From Gautieria morchelliformis (lineage: Eukaryota; Basidiomycota; Agaricomycetes; Gomphales; Gomphaceae): 64,000 bases of DNA. A program made the translations under genes and the position numbers. A model generated the notes under the pieces. That model saw only the letters and a program-made list of their open reading frames with translations, did no database searches and was not told the origin of the DNA. The DNA lies in assembly GCA_015179125.1 (NCBI GenBank), contig WHVA01000143.1, positions 164,832 to 228,831 on the forward strand, in the 5' to 3' direction. Positions 50,111-61,885 of this stretch are shown here, one piece after another. How positions within the stretch are numbered: the stretch's first letter is position 1; each line of letters starts with the position of its first letter.

Positions 50111-52760
50111 TTAGATGCGTGTAGAACGTAAATAACGTGAATACAAAGGCCATTGTGTGGTGTGCCCTTGATTGGGCTTGGATACTGCACTGAAGGCATG
50201 TGAAAGCCTGGTTGTGCTCGTCCGAAGATGCTCCGAGGTCAGATATTCTCGCACAGAAAAGTGTGCCAGCCTGATCTCTCCTGCTTCAGTGGAGTGAACC
50301 CTGTGGACAATATTTCCCTGATTGCTGCTGTCCTCTGGGAATGTAATGGTAACAAGACTTGAACATATGGTAAGGATGTCTCGTGCATCCCGAAGCCGCC
50401 GGCTTGGGTCAAATAGAGGTTCGTCTATTGCATCAGGATCTGTAGCGATCACATCCACACCTTGATCCAATGACAATGTGCCAAAAGAGAAAGCCAACCA
50501 TTGCAGCAGGCTCACAGCACCCTGATTGTCATCCTCATCGATAGCAGCAAGAATTCGATCATAGGTCTCATTAAGCGTTTTAGGAAGACATGTGAGTGCT
50601 TTCTTGAGTGCTGCAGGAGTTTTGCATTTCCGTAGCGCATCCAGTTGACAGATAACCCATCGGAACCTTGCAGTTCTATCAGAAAGCATTCATATGCAGG
50701 TAAATAACCACTCACATCCCATGTGCACCATCAATCAAGGTAGTCATCACCATCTCCTTCTCATCTGCTGCACACATCCTGAACTTGATATCATCTTCAA
50801 GTGTTTGGACACGTGAACTCGGATGTCACCATCAACAAGATTCACATCCATCGGTACCTCTTTGTTGGGTGCATTTATGCTCCTGCACCCAAAATCAAGC
50901 ATAATATATTAGATTTATTGTATGGTGTTTCAATTTCTTCTCACATTGTTCTTGTACCATGCACCCATTTCTCTGATTATTTTCGAAATTTTTCTGTCAC
51001 TCCCTACCTCTCCATTTCATCTTGTTATTTCTATTTTCACAGGCGGCTGCACCCAGCGGAGTCTGAAATGACTTCGACACGTGAGCTCTTGGGCGCTAAA
51101 GAGCCGGGTAGTAGTACATGCACAGTGAGACAGATTTCCCCCTCTCTCAGTGACAACTAAATTCACTGAGAGAGGCAAGTAAATTAGTCTAGTGTTCTTT
51201 CGATTTATTGACCTAGAAATCCTCTGTAGTGAATTAATTTCTAGGTAGTGTATAATATATTTACAGTGACAACTAAATTCACTGAGAGAGTGAATTAATT
51301 TCTAGTCTATTCTTTTGAGCAACAAGTCCAAACCTACTGCCTATAATTCATGTCCTCTACACTCTTGTGAAATCAAACCACTGAGCACTTCTTCAATATC
51401 TCGCTCCTTCCAACTTGTAGCTAGCAAGTGTAAGAGCCCAAACCCCCAACTGTGGATATCTCTGATCACCATCAGAAACCTGGATGGTTCCGGGCATTCA
51501 TCAAGTGCATAAAACACAATATATACAGCCTGGAAGCTGCTGATGATTGTTTTCAGGTTGCCATCAGATCCTCTTGACCTGTGCCTCGATGTGCACCAGC
51601 ATGCTCATTCTTAGAGAATAGTGACTCCGGGGTGTGGGGGATGCTTGTGCATTGTACAGACAATTGCTCGATCAGAGATCGAAGTATGGCGTTTGGAAGG
51701 ATGTCCTTGTTGTTAAAGTCAAAGTAGAGAAATGCTATTGCAAGGGAGGGGTTAGAACGGCAGTGAAGTGACAGTTCTTCTACGATGGTCGCACTTGGCG
51801 CATTCATTTGTTAGAAAGGACAGACATCAAATGTGATATACATACCAAAGGATTGTTTTTCCCGCACCAGCTGTGACCATCTATCAGCGGAAAGCAGAAC
51901 AATGCTACTGAGCTGATGCATGTATACCGTGGAGCCAAAGGAATGAATGAGGGCCCTCTCGCCATTCTTGGAAGTATTCTCCCTGCACAAACCATAAACC
52001 GGTCATCTCCTGGCACATGCTACGGGCATTTCTATGCTTTGATTCATGATCAGGAGCCGCTAGCCAATTATAGATATTCTGACAATATTCTTCTACATTA
52101 AAAAGCCATCTGAATCAGTGTCATGCCTTAAGTGGAACTGGTGACATGCGACGTACGTAACTTCGCCTGTTCCATAGCCTCGCTGAGCTCAGCAGTCCAT
52201 GTCTGCAACACTTTGACCCCACTACCTATCTTCAGGGTCAACCGTCTGTCTGAATAATCAGCATCGACTCGAAGCTAGCGGGTGCAACATACGCGTGATC
52301 TACTTCCATCGCCACAATCAACGAGTCTTTTAGCTTTCTAATGCTGTCCACAGTCTTGTTGACTTCAGTGTCCTTCAGCGGCCACCTCAATGCTTGCATG
52401 CCACCTTTCTGTCCAAGGTCTTTTCCCAGGCCCTCTATCTCGCGATCCAGTGCCACCTTAACGTTGCCATCCGGCCTCACCTCGAGATTCCCCATCTCGA
52501 AAATCTCACTCTCGTCGCCAAGCACTGTCCTCAGATGCTTCATCTCGTGACCGCAAACATGGATTCGCTCACTCAAAGCCGACAAACGAGAGGCCCGTCC
52601 GGGATCAAACTGGGAGGTTCATCCTGTCTCCTCATTTGCCAGTTGAAAAACTTGTGTCAGCACTACGTACAGCCCCTCCAGATCTGTCTTGATCCTATGC
52701 TGATCTCTGGGTGCGTTCTTCATGCCAGTGACGTATTCGGAACACACGCCGATATTTGAT
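50111..52760 (-). pseudogene. NACHT/STAND (NLR-type) protein pseudogene, split by a solo LTR
   Basis: Minus-strand order: a helical N-terminal region (52585-52238: EIEGLGKDLGQKGGMQALRW, LKDTEVNKTVDSIRKLKDS); EYFQEWREGPHSFLWLHG and Walker A-like TAGAGKTIL (51847-51874); SATIVEELSLHCRSNPSLAI, FLYFDFNNKD and LRSLIEQLSVQC; Walker B-like YIVFYALDECPE (51490-51512; the usual Asp before ALDE is Tyr); ATSWKERDIEEVLSGLISQE. The solo LTR follows, then VDGDIRVHVSKHLEDD and FRWVICQLDALRKCKTPAAL, CLPKTLNETYDRILAAIDED and LAHFSVREYLTSEHLR. These are blocks of fungal NACHT proteins that normally end in ankyrin repeats. The repeats are missing after 50111. Such proteins act in non-self recognition and programmed cell death in fungi. 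Several frame breaks show decay. Confidence 0.82.
50863..51361 (+). repeat. Solo LTR of the copia-1 family (499 bp, TSD CTCTT)
   Basis: Runs TGTTGGGTGC...CTCTACA, homologous along its length to the copia-1 LTR at 3465-3962 (inverted). CTCTT is at 50858-50862 and 51362-51366. A full element was lost by LTR-LTR recombination. It sits in the NACHT pseudogene. Confidence 0.95.
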
Positions 52761-54330
52761 ACGGTGAGTTGAAGGACGGCAATGACGTTCGCTGATTGGT
52801 TTCGTTAGCATTCTACCAAGAGATACAGGTTGTCAGTGACTTGCCTACTATGCCCAGGTTTACCATGCAGCCATAGCATCGAGTTGGTTAATGTAGTTGA
52901 GAGCACCACTTTGCCATTTATAATGGCAACGTCTATCGTGGGCATTGCCACCATCGTGCCAGGTGCACAGGGAGAGAAGCAGATGCGTCTAAGTACATGG
53001 ACATATAAGGGACTTTGCCCGTACCAGTGGCTCATCCATCTGTCTCGTTCCATAGGCTGGTTCCATGTGATTATCACATTCTGCTTGTGTGTTGTTTAAA
53101 TTCTCAAACTTGAAGTCGCAGATGATATGCAATTAGGCCACGGCATGGTCATAATCGTCATACTGACCTCTTCCTGTGCACTGAATTTCTACATAGAGCT
53201 AATTTGTCGATGAGTCCTAACCTGTCTCCCGTCCTTCTCCACAAATGTGACAGTCACGCTTCGGCACTGCGGAAAGACCACATCCTCCACCCTGACATAG
53301 CAATACGTCGACCTGGTATCCTCGCTTGTGCGACCCTATTTTTCAGTTTGCCCTTTTCACTTCATTCCAGCTCATTCCAGCAGGAGCTTGGGACTCACGT
53401 ACTAACAAGCCTGTTTCCTCTCCATAGCCCTTGTCCTTCCGTGTCCAAGTTACTGGTGACCAGATGCATGTGACATGAAAGGACCCCGACAACTGATCCT
53501 CAGATAATATATTAACCCAGGTACAGTGCACTATAATCATTGCAATAAGCTAAACTTCCTTTTGCAGTTTGAAATATTTACCTGCTACCTTTTTTAGTTT
53601 TTATCCAATTCTTTGGCCCTATGTAAGATTGTCAATACAGTTGCCTATTCTAGACACCTTCCTTCCTCCCCTTTTGACCTCTATCTCCGCTCCTGCTCCG
53701 TGGGCAATGTCCTGGGGTAGGAAAATTTTAAGAGTCAGGAAACCCCCTAGGGAAATTTGCTCCTGATTCCTGGTCTTCCGTAGCCTTCATGTAGAGCAGA
53801 CAGCGGCGATGAGTGCGTGTCCCACGTGCTGGGCCCAGTGGGGTGCAAGGATGTACTTCTGGAAAGAAACGTACCCACAGCGGTACGTCATCATAGCGGC
53901 GGCGGCTGCCGCCCCAGTCCCCGACTCTCTTCCTTCGGAATTTGAAAACCCATTAGTAAGGAGGTTTCAGTTGACCGGAATATATTGTCTTCATCTTTTT
54001 CTAGTCCATGATGGTGGATGTGGATGTCAAATGAATAGTTAATCCCGGCAACGTGATAAACCACTCAATGTGCTCTAAAGGACGGCATCATCCGACAGCG
54101 CACAACAATGGGTTGCATGCACATAGCACCATTAAACATTCACACATGGCAGGTAAAGGACAACAAAGAGAGAAGACTATAAAAAAATATTGATGGACAC
54201 AGAAAAGCACATGCTTGTCCTGTCCCCCTCTAATGCAAGTGAGCAGTGACATCGGTGAAGAAGGACGTCAAATACTTGAAATCAAAATAAAACCAGTCAC
54301 GAAACACTATAAACAAAAGTATGCTATGTC
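52761..54330. other. No gene recognised
   Basis: Open frames here lack family motifs. 53890-53950 carries GCGGCGGCTGCCGCCCC then AGTCCCCGACTCTC, repeated in changed form at 55385-55430. Confidence 0.35.
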
Positions 54331-55120
54331 AGGTCAGTCAGGAAACATGTAACAAAGCCACAAGGCCAATACATGTAAAAGGAACCATCGACATTGGGCA
54401 GGGCTCATAGAAAGCAAGTGCCATACAATGTTGATCAACGATCATGTAAGAAAACCAGGAAATCAAAAGGCGAGGTCTTGCATTAGACTATAAAGAAAAG
54501 GAATGGGTTTAGAATGATGTCCTGTACCATCAGTAGATATGTGCTCACGCGTGCAATGAATGTCAGGTAGGATGTCCATCAGCAAAGGCATAAAAAATAC
54601 CCAAAATTGACAGCATAAAAGGACACACTGAGGTCCACTCAGGTGTGGAAAGAAGAAGGTGAACCAGGTGACAAAAACGAAATGAGGCTGAGGACATACC
54701 CCTAGCAGGCCAGGCAAGGCGTCAAAAAGACTGCCCTCCAATTGCACTGCAAAATTGCATGTGGAGACTTCCCAAAGCCACAAAACCAATACGCATAAAA
54801 GGAACAGTTGATGTTCAGCAGGACACGGGATTTACAACCACGTCCTGTACCTTCAGTACAGATGTGGTCAGGGTGCAATGAAAATCTGGTAGGATGTCCA
54901 TGCGCAAACACATAAAAAGTTCCCGAACGCAATGGCCATAAATGGAGAGGCAGATGTCTACATGGGCACAGAAAGAAAGCAGAAGGTGAACAGGGTGATG
55001 AAAAGCAAATGAGGTTGCAGACGGACCCCTAACCGGGCCAGGGAACATGGCCAAAGGTGTGCCCTCTGAATGCCGTGCAAAAAGGCACCGGGAGAGTTCC
55101 CACACTCCAAACAGGCCAGA
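54330..55120. repeat. Degenerate direct repeats, units of roughly 320-430 bp
   Basis: Blocks recur in order: AAGCCACAAGGCCAATACAT / AAGCCACAAAACCAATACGC, then TGTCCTGTACCATCAGTA / CGTCCTGTACCTTCAGTA, then GGTAGGATGTCCAT twice (54570 and 54890), then a GGTGAACCAGGTGA / GGTGAACAGGGTGA block (54658 and 54986). The minus strand gives long hydrophobic frames that are a by-product of the composition. Confidence 0.6.
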
Positions 55121-56300
55121 GTATGGGAAGGGGTGGGGAGGGGATGACAAAGAAAAAGCAGGGCAGGCAATGGCAAAGGACTCGAGACACGGCATACATT
55201 TTACTCCCCCATGAGACATGGAGAAACGGCCCCCGCCTAAAAGGAGAGGGCAGCATGGAAGAAGCCAGTAGGAAAGGGCAACCAATAAAATGAATACAAA
55301 TTCATCTGCATAACCGTGTTCATGGCCATTTGTATTCGTGTAGACCCTCCCTTTCCTTTGGAGAGAGTCGGGGATCAGAGTGGCAGCGGCTGCCACATCA
55401 GTCCCTGACTCTCTCTCTGCTGAGTTTAAAATAGGGAGTTACCAATGAAGGTTCCATTTGATCTTAAGAATTTGTTTTTCATTGAAAGATGTTGCCTTAT
55501 CACACTTTTCTCACAGCAAGAAATGTTCAGGTGCTGCAAGGGTGGAAATTAAGCAAGTGAATAGTTCAAAAGTGACATGGCATGGAAGCGAAGAAAACGG
55601 GAACCTATACCTAAATTGGGAGGGACATAAAGCCGGCGAAGGCTAACATGGAGGCTACAGTGTGAACCACAAAAACAACTCACCTGGAACCACTGCAATG
55701 GATTGAAAACACCACGAGGGGAAGGAAGACACGGCAGAGAGGACCAACAGTTAGTGTAAGAAGGTCTGGCAAGGCCTTCACAGACCTCCCATACTGAAAA
55801 GCAGCAGGAAAAGAGTCAAGGAAAGGAAAAGGATTGCAACCGAATGTCAACTGAGACAGGCATGGACACCCAGGGCAGGAAAGGAAAGGCAGAGCAAACA
55901 GAAAGCATTGCAAACAATGCCACCTGCAGAAGTGAGAGGAAAGGACTGGGACAGGAAGCCAACTGTTCACAGTCCAAGATACAGCCAAGTAAGAAGAGGA
56001 ATGCATGTCAAAAAAACACCAGAAAAAGGCGGGACAGGCCAGCAAGAAATGGAGGGGGGCGCACATGCCAGGCGGTCCTAACGATGAGGGGGTCTTTACA
56101 GAGTATCCGTGCAGAAATTGAGCAAACTCTCTGTACGATGGGTTATGAATGTGTGCGAAGGAAAACATAAGAACACCACACCATCAACAGACAGGAAAGA
56201 ATGGGAAAATGTGCCGATCCCTTAACGGTAAGATCCAGGCAAGGCAAGGATCGACAACCGACCCGCCAAAAAATAAACACATTTTTTGGGTCGTGAAAAG
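55121..56300. other. No gene recognised; hairpin at 55367-55425
   Basis: A foldback GAGAGAGTC...TGGCAGC with GGCTGCCA...GACTCTCTC lies at 55367-55425. The rest is purine-rich without coding motifs. Confidence 0.4.
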
Positions 56301-56307
56301 CGCCTGA

Positions 56308-57013
56308 CAACCATGCAAGGAACGAGTGGCGCGATGGGAAGCGGCCGTCACGGAGGGGTTCAAGGTCTACATCGAATGCACGAACACCCTTGCGGGGAGG
56401 TGCGTGTCTGGTCTCTCTGTTCGCGGGCCCCGCCATGCACCACGCTTACCTCTTCCCCCCGGTTTAACACGCTTTTGAACGCAAATTATTTTTTTTTTTT
56501 TTTTTTTTTTTTTGAATTTTGAATTTTGTGGTGACGCTCGAGGTCTGCGTGCACAGCTTCGCGACGTTAACCGGGTGCACTCTGGGGGAGGCCATCAAGT
56601 GCGCTACGTACAACCCCGCCGCGTATGTCGTCCTGTCATCCGTTTCCTTTTCTTCCTCCTGTCGTGTCGTGTGTCGTGTGTCGTGTATCGCGTATCACAT
56701 ATCACGTCATGTATCGTATAGTGTTCTCACGCCCGCCCGCCTCTCACAGCTGCCTCAACATCGCCAACCACAATGGCACGCTGCGGCACGGCGCGGTTGC
56801 GGACCTGGTGCGCCTCGACGCGGCGGGGTGTGTGGAGGCGACGTGGGTGGGGGGAGGAGCGTCTGGCCGGGGCGGGTGCTGCGGAGTAGGAAGGTTGGGC
56901 TGCTGCTGCTGCTGCTGCTGGTGGTGCTGTTATGTGTGGGTGGTTAGATATTTTGTTTGTTTGGTAGGGTTGGTGAGTTGGTGGCGGCGCCGGAGATGGA
57001 CGCGCGTGAATGA
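56308..57013 (+). pseudogene. NagA pseudogene copy C (C-terminal exons only)
   Basis: Reads NEWRDGKR (frame breaks), then FKVYIECTNTLAG-like sequence. After an intron comes FVVTLEVCVHSFATLTGCTL, GEAIKCATYNPAA and, after another intron, CLNIANHNGTLRHG and ADLVRLDAAGCVEATWVGGG. It keeps the exon lost from copy B. The intron acceptor before VVTLEV lacks AG: a run of 25 T (56489-56513) and GAATTTTGAATTTTG replace it. N-terminal exons are absent. Confidence 0.8.
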
Positions 57014-57484
57014 TTCGATGGCCTTTGGATCCATTGATTGAGTCGTTGGTGGATCAGAAGGTCATCAATTACAGTACCTACGTCGGACTATGTATGTATC
57101 AGGTCTGCTTGCTGCATGGTGGCGACGCGTGGGGGCGCACTGGCATCACCATGCCTTGATCTGATCTGATGCAAGGTCGGAGTCATTGGAGCATTGTAAA
57201 TAATTGCGTACTACATACAGTAGTGTACAAGGTCTCATGCGTAGGATTTATCACACCTTTTTGCATCGGTCCCTCACTGCAGTTAGTAGCATTGTTGACC
57301 GGACATAGACGGCTGAACTTATGGTGATTCGATGACATATGGAGGATACCGGATGAGTCGTGGATGGATTAGCAGATCGACACGTGGAAGTCATCGCATG
57401 AGGGTGAGAAGCCACTTGCTGTGCATGTCAGTACTCCGCCGCTGGCACGTACCGACGCCACTGATCATGGCGGTGGTGCGTGCG
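57014..57484. other. NagA-C downstream flank, no gene
   Basis: Mosaic of short matches to the NagA-B flank (for example TGGATTAGC near 57367, and 57437-57484 with 37490-37540). No coding signal. Confidence 0.4.
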
Positions 57485-60345
57485 TGCTCACTGCTGATCC
57501 AGCGTCCTGGCCACGCGCGGCTAGGACCAAATCTGACTACAGGAGATTATATTAGGGACTTTCAGTCCCGAGAGAAGTGGCTTCTCACAGGCAGAAACTG
57601 CTTGTTGGAAAAGCTGCCCCAGAAAATACCAGCCCGCTCAGTGGTCGCAAGCGCCCAAAGCCGCGGGTCCGGCATTCGGCAACTACCGGCACATCTGTCA
57701 CCCATCTCAGCAGAATCCACACCAGCTGAGCCGATCATTATAGTTAGTTCCCTTTCTCAGTTTCAAATGTAGCTGTTCTCACATGTAGCGTTTAATTTAC
57801 AGATATGTAGATGTACGTGCAACTTTATTCGATTTCCACTGCCATTGGGATGGATGATGCATCTACCATTGCCATGAATTGTCTAGGATGTCTGTAGAGC
57901 GAGATGAACCAGCGGGGTCTGGCCGCGTAATACGTGGCAGCGCTATTTGTGCTATTAGGAAGACATTACAGTAAGTTCGAACTTGAACTTTGGACGGCGT
58001 CTATCTACCGATTACTTATTTGGGTCTCATACTAGTACTCTCTGAGTTCAGAGCTCTCACTCCATGCGGTTAGTCGCTGATTCTGGGGCTATCACCTGAA
58101 TGATCCTGTCTGATATTTTGACAGCCACTGCGAGTCTACGACTCACTCGATACCACTCACTCGAGGCGAACTGGTTGCACTATTGCGGCTTACGGGAGAA
58201 ATCGCAATTACCGCCAATGTTTGCAAAGAGAGTCGCTCCACCAGGGTCCAGAAATATACCAATAGGACAATAACTGTGGCAATAACTTATCTGATACCTA
58301 GGTATGTTTTATTGGCTTATACAGCTCCCAAACTTTAATCAGGCCTGACGCCCCTCGTTCGCTGTCAGGATTCGGCTGTCACGCCTCACTCCGAGATCGA
58401 CTAATTGTCTGTGACTAAAGCCAGTCACCCTATCAAAGTCCCCGCGTGCATTACTTTTACAACGATTGAACTCCATGTTGAGTCGATATCGCATATGATG
58501 GCTAACGACAGCATATTAATAATAGCAAGGAGGTCAAGTCCAGGTATATCAATTAACAGTCCCTCTTTGCCTAGAATCTGCCTACCTCATTCTTGTTGTA
58601 GAATGTCTATCGCTCCTCAATCATTCGTTACAACGGCAAAATCAGGCCAGTGCTGATACACAAGCGATGGATGCATCTAATTACTGCGTTCTTAAACCAG
58701 AGATAACCATTACGGAGTACTCGGCGCTCGCATCGTTGGTGCTCTTCTTGTATGACCATGGTGAGAGGATTTTGATGTTCCGAAGCCATTCACTTATACG
58801 AGACAGCTATAACCTTCGATGCTGAGGTTAGTTCGGCCTGAGCAAGTTGTCGTGTTATTTCTTAGACATACTTCAGGTCATGAAATTTGGAGCGGCCCGC
58901 GCACATGGGGAAAGCTACTGTTTCTATGGGTCAGTCTGTACTGCCTGTGATTTTGAAGTATACGGCCATAAAACACCAATGCCCATAGACTCGTTATTTC
59001 GGCTTTCCTCGCTTATCATTGAAGTACAGGTGCGTCTGTGTCTTCGACTCTCCATGTATAAAGTTAACCGACAACGTCGGGATGAAGTGATGTTTCATGG
59101 ATCCCTGTCGAATAAGGTGAGCACGTAAGATTAGCGTGATCAGTGTGATATGGTGCTTATCAATTCCTCCGTTCACAGTTGTAAGTGCAAAAGATGTCGG
59201 TATTATAACACCGCATCAGAATATTATCACTCCAGCTGCCAGTGTTTTTTCTGGTGGGAAGCTGTGTCGTACGTCCGTCTTTGATACATTGTATTGACTC
59301 GGGATTGACACAAGTAACAGCATATAATTGCGAATGTCAGTGTAGACAGTGAGTACAGACAAGTTCATACATGTTAGTTTACTGTAAATATGACTGACCT
59401 TAAGCATTCCAGTCATTCTACTCACCCGTGTATGTTCTCTATCGTATACATTCCAGACACTGGGACGTAATTGTTTCACAGGTCTATGCTGTTATAATCG
59501 CAAAAAACAACTCTTATTATGGCCTGGCGCTCAGATTGATTACAACTGCCGTCTCTATAGTCGTTGAGGTGTTAACGTACCGGCTGGTGAGGACCCCAGA
59601 TCAACATCCTGCCCGATCATTTCTAATCGTCCGACAGGCGTGGCATTACCTCCCGTTCACAACTTGACTGGCTGCTCCAGTCCTTCGGTGTCGAGAAATT
59701 TAGGGGCTTCTTTCATTCCTTCCTTGCAAACGAACTCGTCCTATGCTTTTTGATGCTCTACAAACAGCGGGACAGATACAGGAACGAATTTGGTTCATCC
59801 CAATTAAGCTCCTCGTTCAAGACAGGTCAGCTTAGCCTTTCTGTTCGTTTAGCCATTCTGACATTGAGCTAGTATAATCTACTTTTTTGGTAATATGAAT
59901 CTCTTCTTGCTCCGGCACAATAGTGACGTGTGCTTCGCAGTACCTTGGCTGTGCATCTGACGAACTTGCTGGTGTTTTACCTGGCTCCTCGTAGTCTTGC
60001 ACTAGTGGCCATTGGGTAGGTCACTTCTCCTTTTGGATCAGGATGGAAGTGACATTATTTTCAAGATGGGAATTTGCAATACCTTGCACTATGGGCTGTC
60101 GTCTGCTTCTCAACGTGTTGAACCACTACGGTTCTGGAGAGCATACAATCTTACTTCAAAGTCGTCAGAACGCAAGCTATCTGTTGTCAGACGTGCACAT
60201 GCAGAGTCTATCTTCCACGGATGTTAAGCCGCTGTGGTCCCGTGAAAGACTTGGCAGGTGATGACATTGGCGGCGCCGTAGTAGATACTACATTGACCGT
60301 ACCTTGCAACGGTTATGTTTCGGGATAAGGGCTCGGATCTATGTG
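57485..60345 (+). repeat. Right arm of the large inverted duplication
   Basis: Matches the reverse complement of 42727-45656. The two arms are separated by 11.8 kb (45657-57484). This arm is directly followed by NagA copy D and preceded by NagA copy C. Confidence 0.9.
58667..60250 (+). pseudogene. DUF6533-like membrane protein pseudogene (right arm)
   Basis: The start MDASNYCVLKPEITITEYSA leads into LASLVLFLYDH, then an intron (GTGAGAGG...GAGACAG), AITFDAE, an intron (GTTAGTTCGG...CTTCAG) and VMKFGAARAHG, where a missing base breaks the frame that the left copy keeps (MNIWSGPRTWGK). Later blocks parallel the left arm, e.g. QVYAVIIAKNNSYYGLALRL and YKQRDRYRNEF. The lesions differ from those of the left copy, so the two decayed independently after duplication. 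Confidence 0.6.
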
Positions 60346-60499
60346 CTCGGCTCGACGACTTGGTTCTATCGCTCTGTTTGGAGGCACAGTGTTGCGTGTT
60401 ATACTAGCAGGTATTCATGTATGCTAGTCGGTCACCCGTCGCCTGAAAAAATGATTCATATACCGACACCGGGTATCTATTCAGCGCGTTTTAGTAAGA

Positions 60500-60985
60500 T
60501 AACCTGGCGCGGCCATACCCACGCTGGACACCCATTTGAAGGACGGCGTGCACGAGTGGCGGGACAAGAAGTGTCTCGTCAAGGAGGGAGGGCGTCAAGG
60601 TCTACATCGAGGGCACGGACACTCTCGCGGGGAGGTGCGTGTCTGTCTCTGTTCGCGGCCCCCGCCATGCGCCATTGCTTTCCTCTGCTGACACCAGGTT
60701 TTACATGCTTTGAATTCACGGGTTTTTTGCACAGCGTGGTGACGCTCGACATGTGCGTGCGCAACTTCGCGACGTTCACCGGTTACAGTCTGGGGAGGCC
60801 ATCCACGTACAACCCCGCCGCGTACGTCGTCCGTCGCCTTTTTCCTCCTCTGTCGCGTATCGTGTAGCGTTTTCACGCCCGCGTGCCACAGCTGCGTCAA
60901 TATCGCAAACCGTAAAGGCACGCTGCGCCCCGGCGCGGCGGGGTGGGTGAAGGCGAGGGGGGTGGGCGGGAGCCTGGAGGAAGGT
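60500..60985 (+). pseudogene. NagA pseudogene copy D (C-terminal exons only)
   Basis: Encodes TLDTHLKDGVHEWRDKKC, a frameshift by an extra AGGG, VKVYIEGTDTLAG, an intron, SVVTLDMCVRNFATFTG, a deletion within SLGEAIKCATYNPAA, then CVNIANRKGTLRPGA and a second deletion removing DADLVRLD. N-terminal exons are missing. The 3' flank is broken by 61017-61440 and resumes near 61450 (GTTTGGTAGGGTTGGTGG, as in copy C). Confidence 0.78.
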
Positions 60986-61022
60986 GTGGCCGGGTGCGAG
61001 CTAGGAAAGTTATGCTATTATG

Positions 61023-61065
61023 TGAGCCCGAGCCCCGTGAGCCGAGCCGGGTTTTTAGAACACTA
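61023..61065. mobile_element. Remnant hAT-type terminus
   Basis: The reverse complement begins TAGTGTTCTAAAAACCCGG and continues with GGCTCGGCTC and GGGCTCGGGCTCA. This resembles the ends of the hAT element at 11894-15997. It lies in sequence that interrupts the NagA-D flank. No partner end or TSD was found. Confidence 0.5.
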
Positions 61066-61577
61066 GTACTGGATGACTTTCCGTAGACCTAAAATGCTAA
61101 ATTCCTTTTCCTAAATGCCTCGGAACCATTAAAGCTCCGCCCGATCTCTGAATCTCCGACCCCCTTTCTAGCCATAATCAAAGTCCATGACTGACAGGTC
61201 TGACTGGCATCACATTTGGCCCAATTTGGACGTCAACACACTCTACAACGGCTGGCTGACCCAGAAGCCTGGCTAGAAGTCGGGCCAGCGAGATGCCGAG
61301 CGTACGCCGATGACAGATGATTCTCGTTTGAAAATTGGTCTTACGGTTTGAACCTTGGTCTAAACCTAACTTTTCTCACGCGAAGCTGCTCTAGAACTGC
61401 GAGTTTAGGATTGTAGGGCTACGGAATGTCACCCACTGTCGCATGTGGGATGTTTTGTTTTGTTTGGTAGGGTTGGTGGTTGGAGATGGACGCATGAATG
61501 ATTCGACATACATAGAGATCGGCACCGTCATGGGCGTGACGATCGACGCGCGCTTCAACGGGAACACGTGACGGAGT
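61066..61577. other. No gene recognised
   Basis: Includes the resumed NagA-D flank and a short in-frame run IGTVMGVTIDARFNGNT at about 61523-61570, of unknown origin, ending at the LTR. Confidence 0.35.
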
Positions 61578-61885
61578 TGTAAGCTTCGACACTGCTAACT
61601 ATGAACAACGTTGAGGGTAACGCTGAGGGAACTGTGACAGCCCCGTAAGTCCACGATCACTGTAGAACGAAGGAGTAAATATGATCTGATATTCTACCTT
61701 GATCTCAAGTAGATCGTTCCTTTATATACAAATTATAATGTCCATTATATTACCAAATCCCTTCGAGCTGCTGTGCCGATGCGATGCCGGCGCACCAGCA
61801 AACCCGGGGTCGAGAGCGATCTCGAACCTCCGGCTAAATGCGTGCCGGCTCTGCCTCGGCGGTGTTATCGTCCCGATTACTAACA
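61578..61885 (-). repeat. 3' LTR of copia-4 (308 bp)
   Basis: On the minus strand it runs TGTTAGTAATCGGGAC...CGAAGCTTACA, preceded by a purine tract (CTGAGGGGGAG) after the pol stop. The 5' LTR must lie right of the window. Confidence 0.8.

Noticed and set aside
54463-55396. Long minus-strand frames rich in Cys, Phe and Pro
   Set aside because: They arise from the direct-repeat region, shift frame between repeats and show no family motif.
56489-56513. Reverse-oriented poly(A) retroposon in NagA copy C
   Set aside because: The T run lies where the intron pyrimidine tract is in copy D and no target duplication flanks it; tract expansion is simpler.
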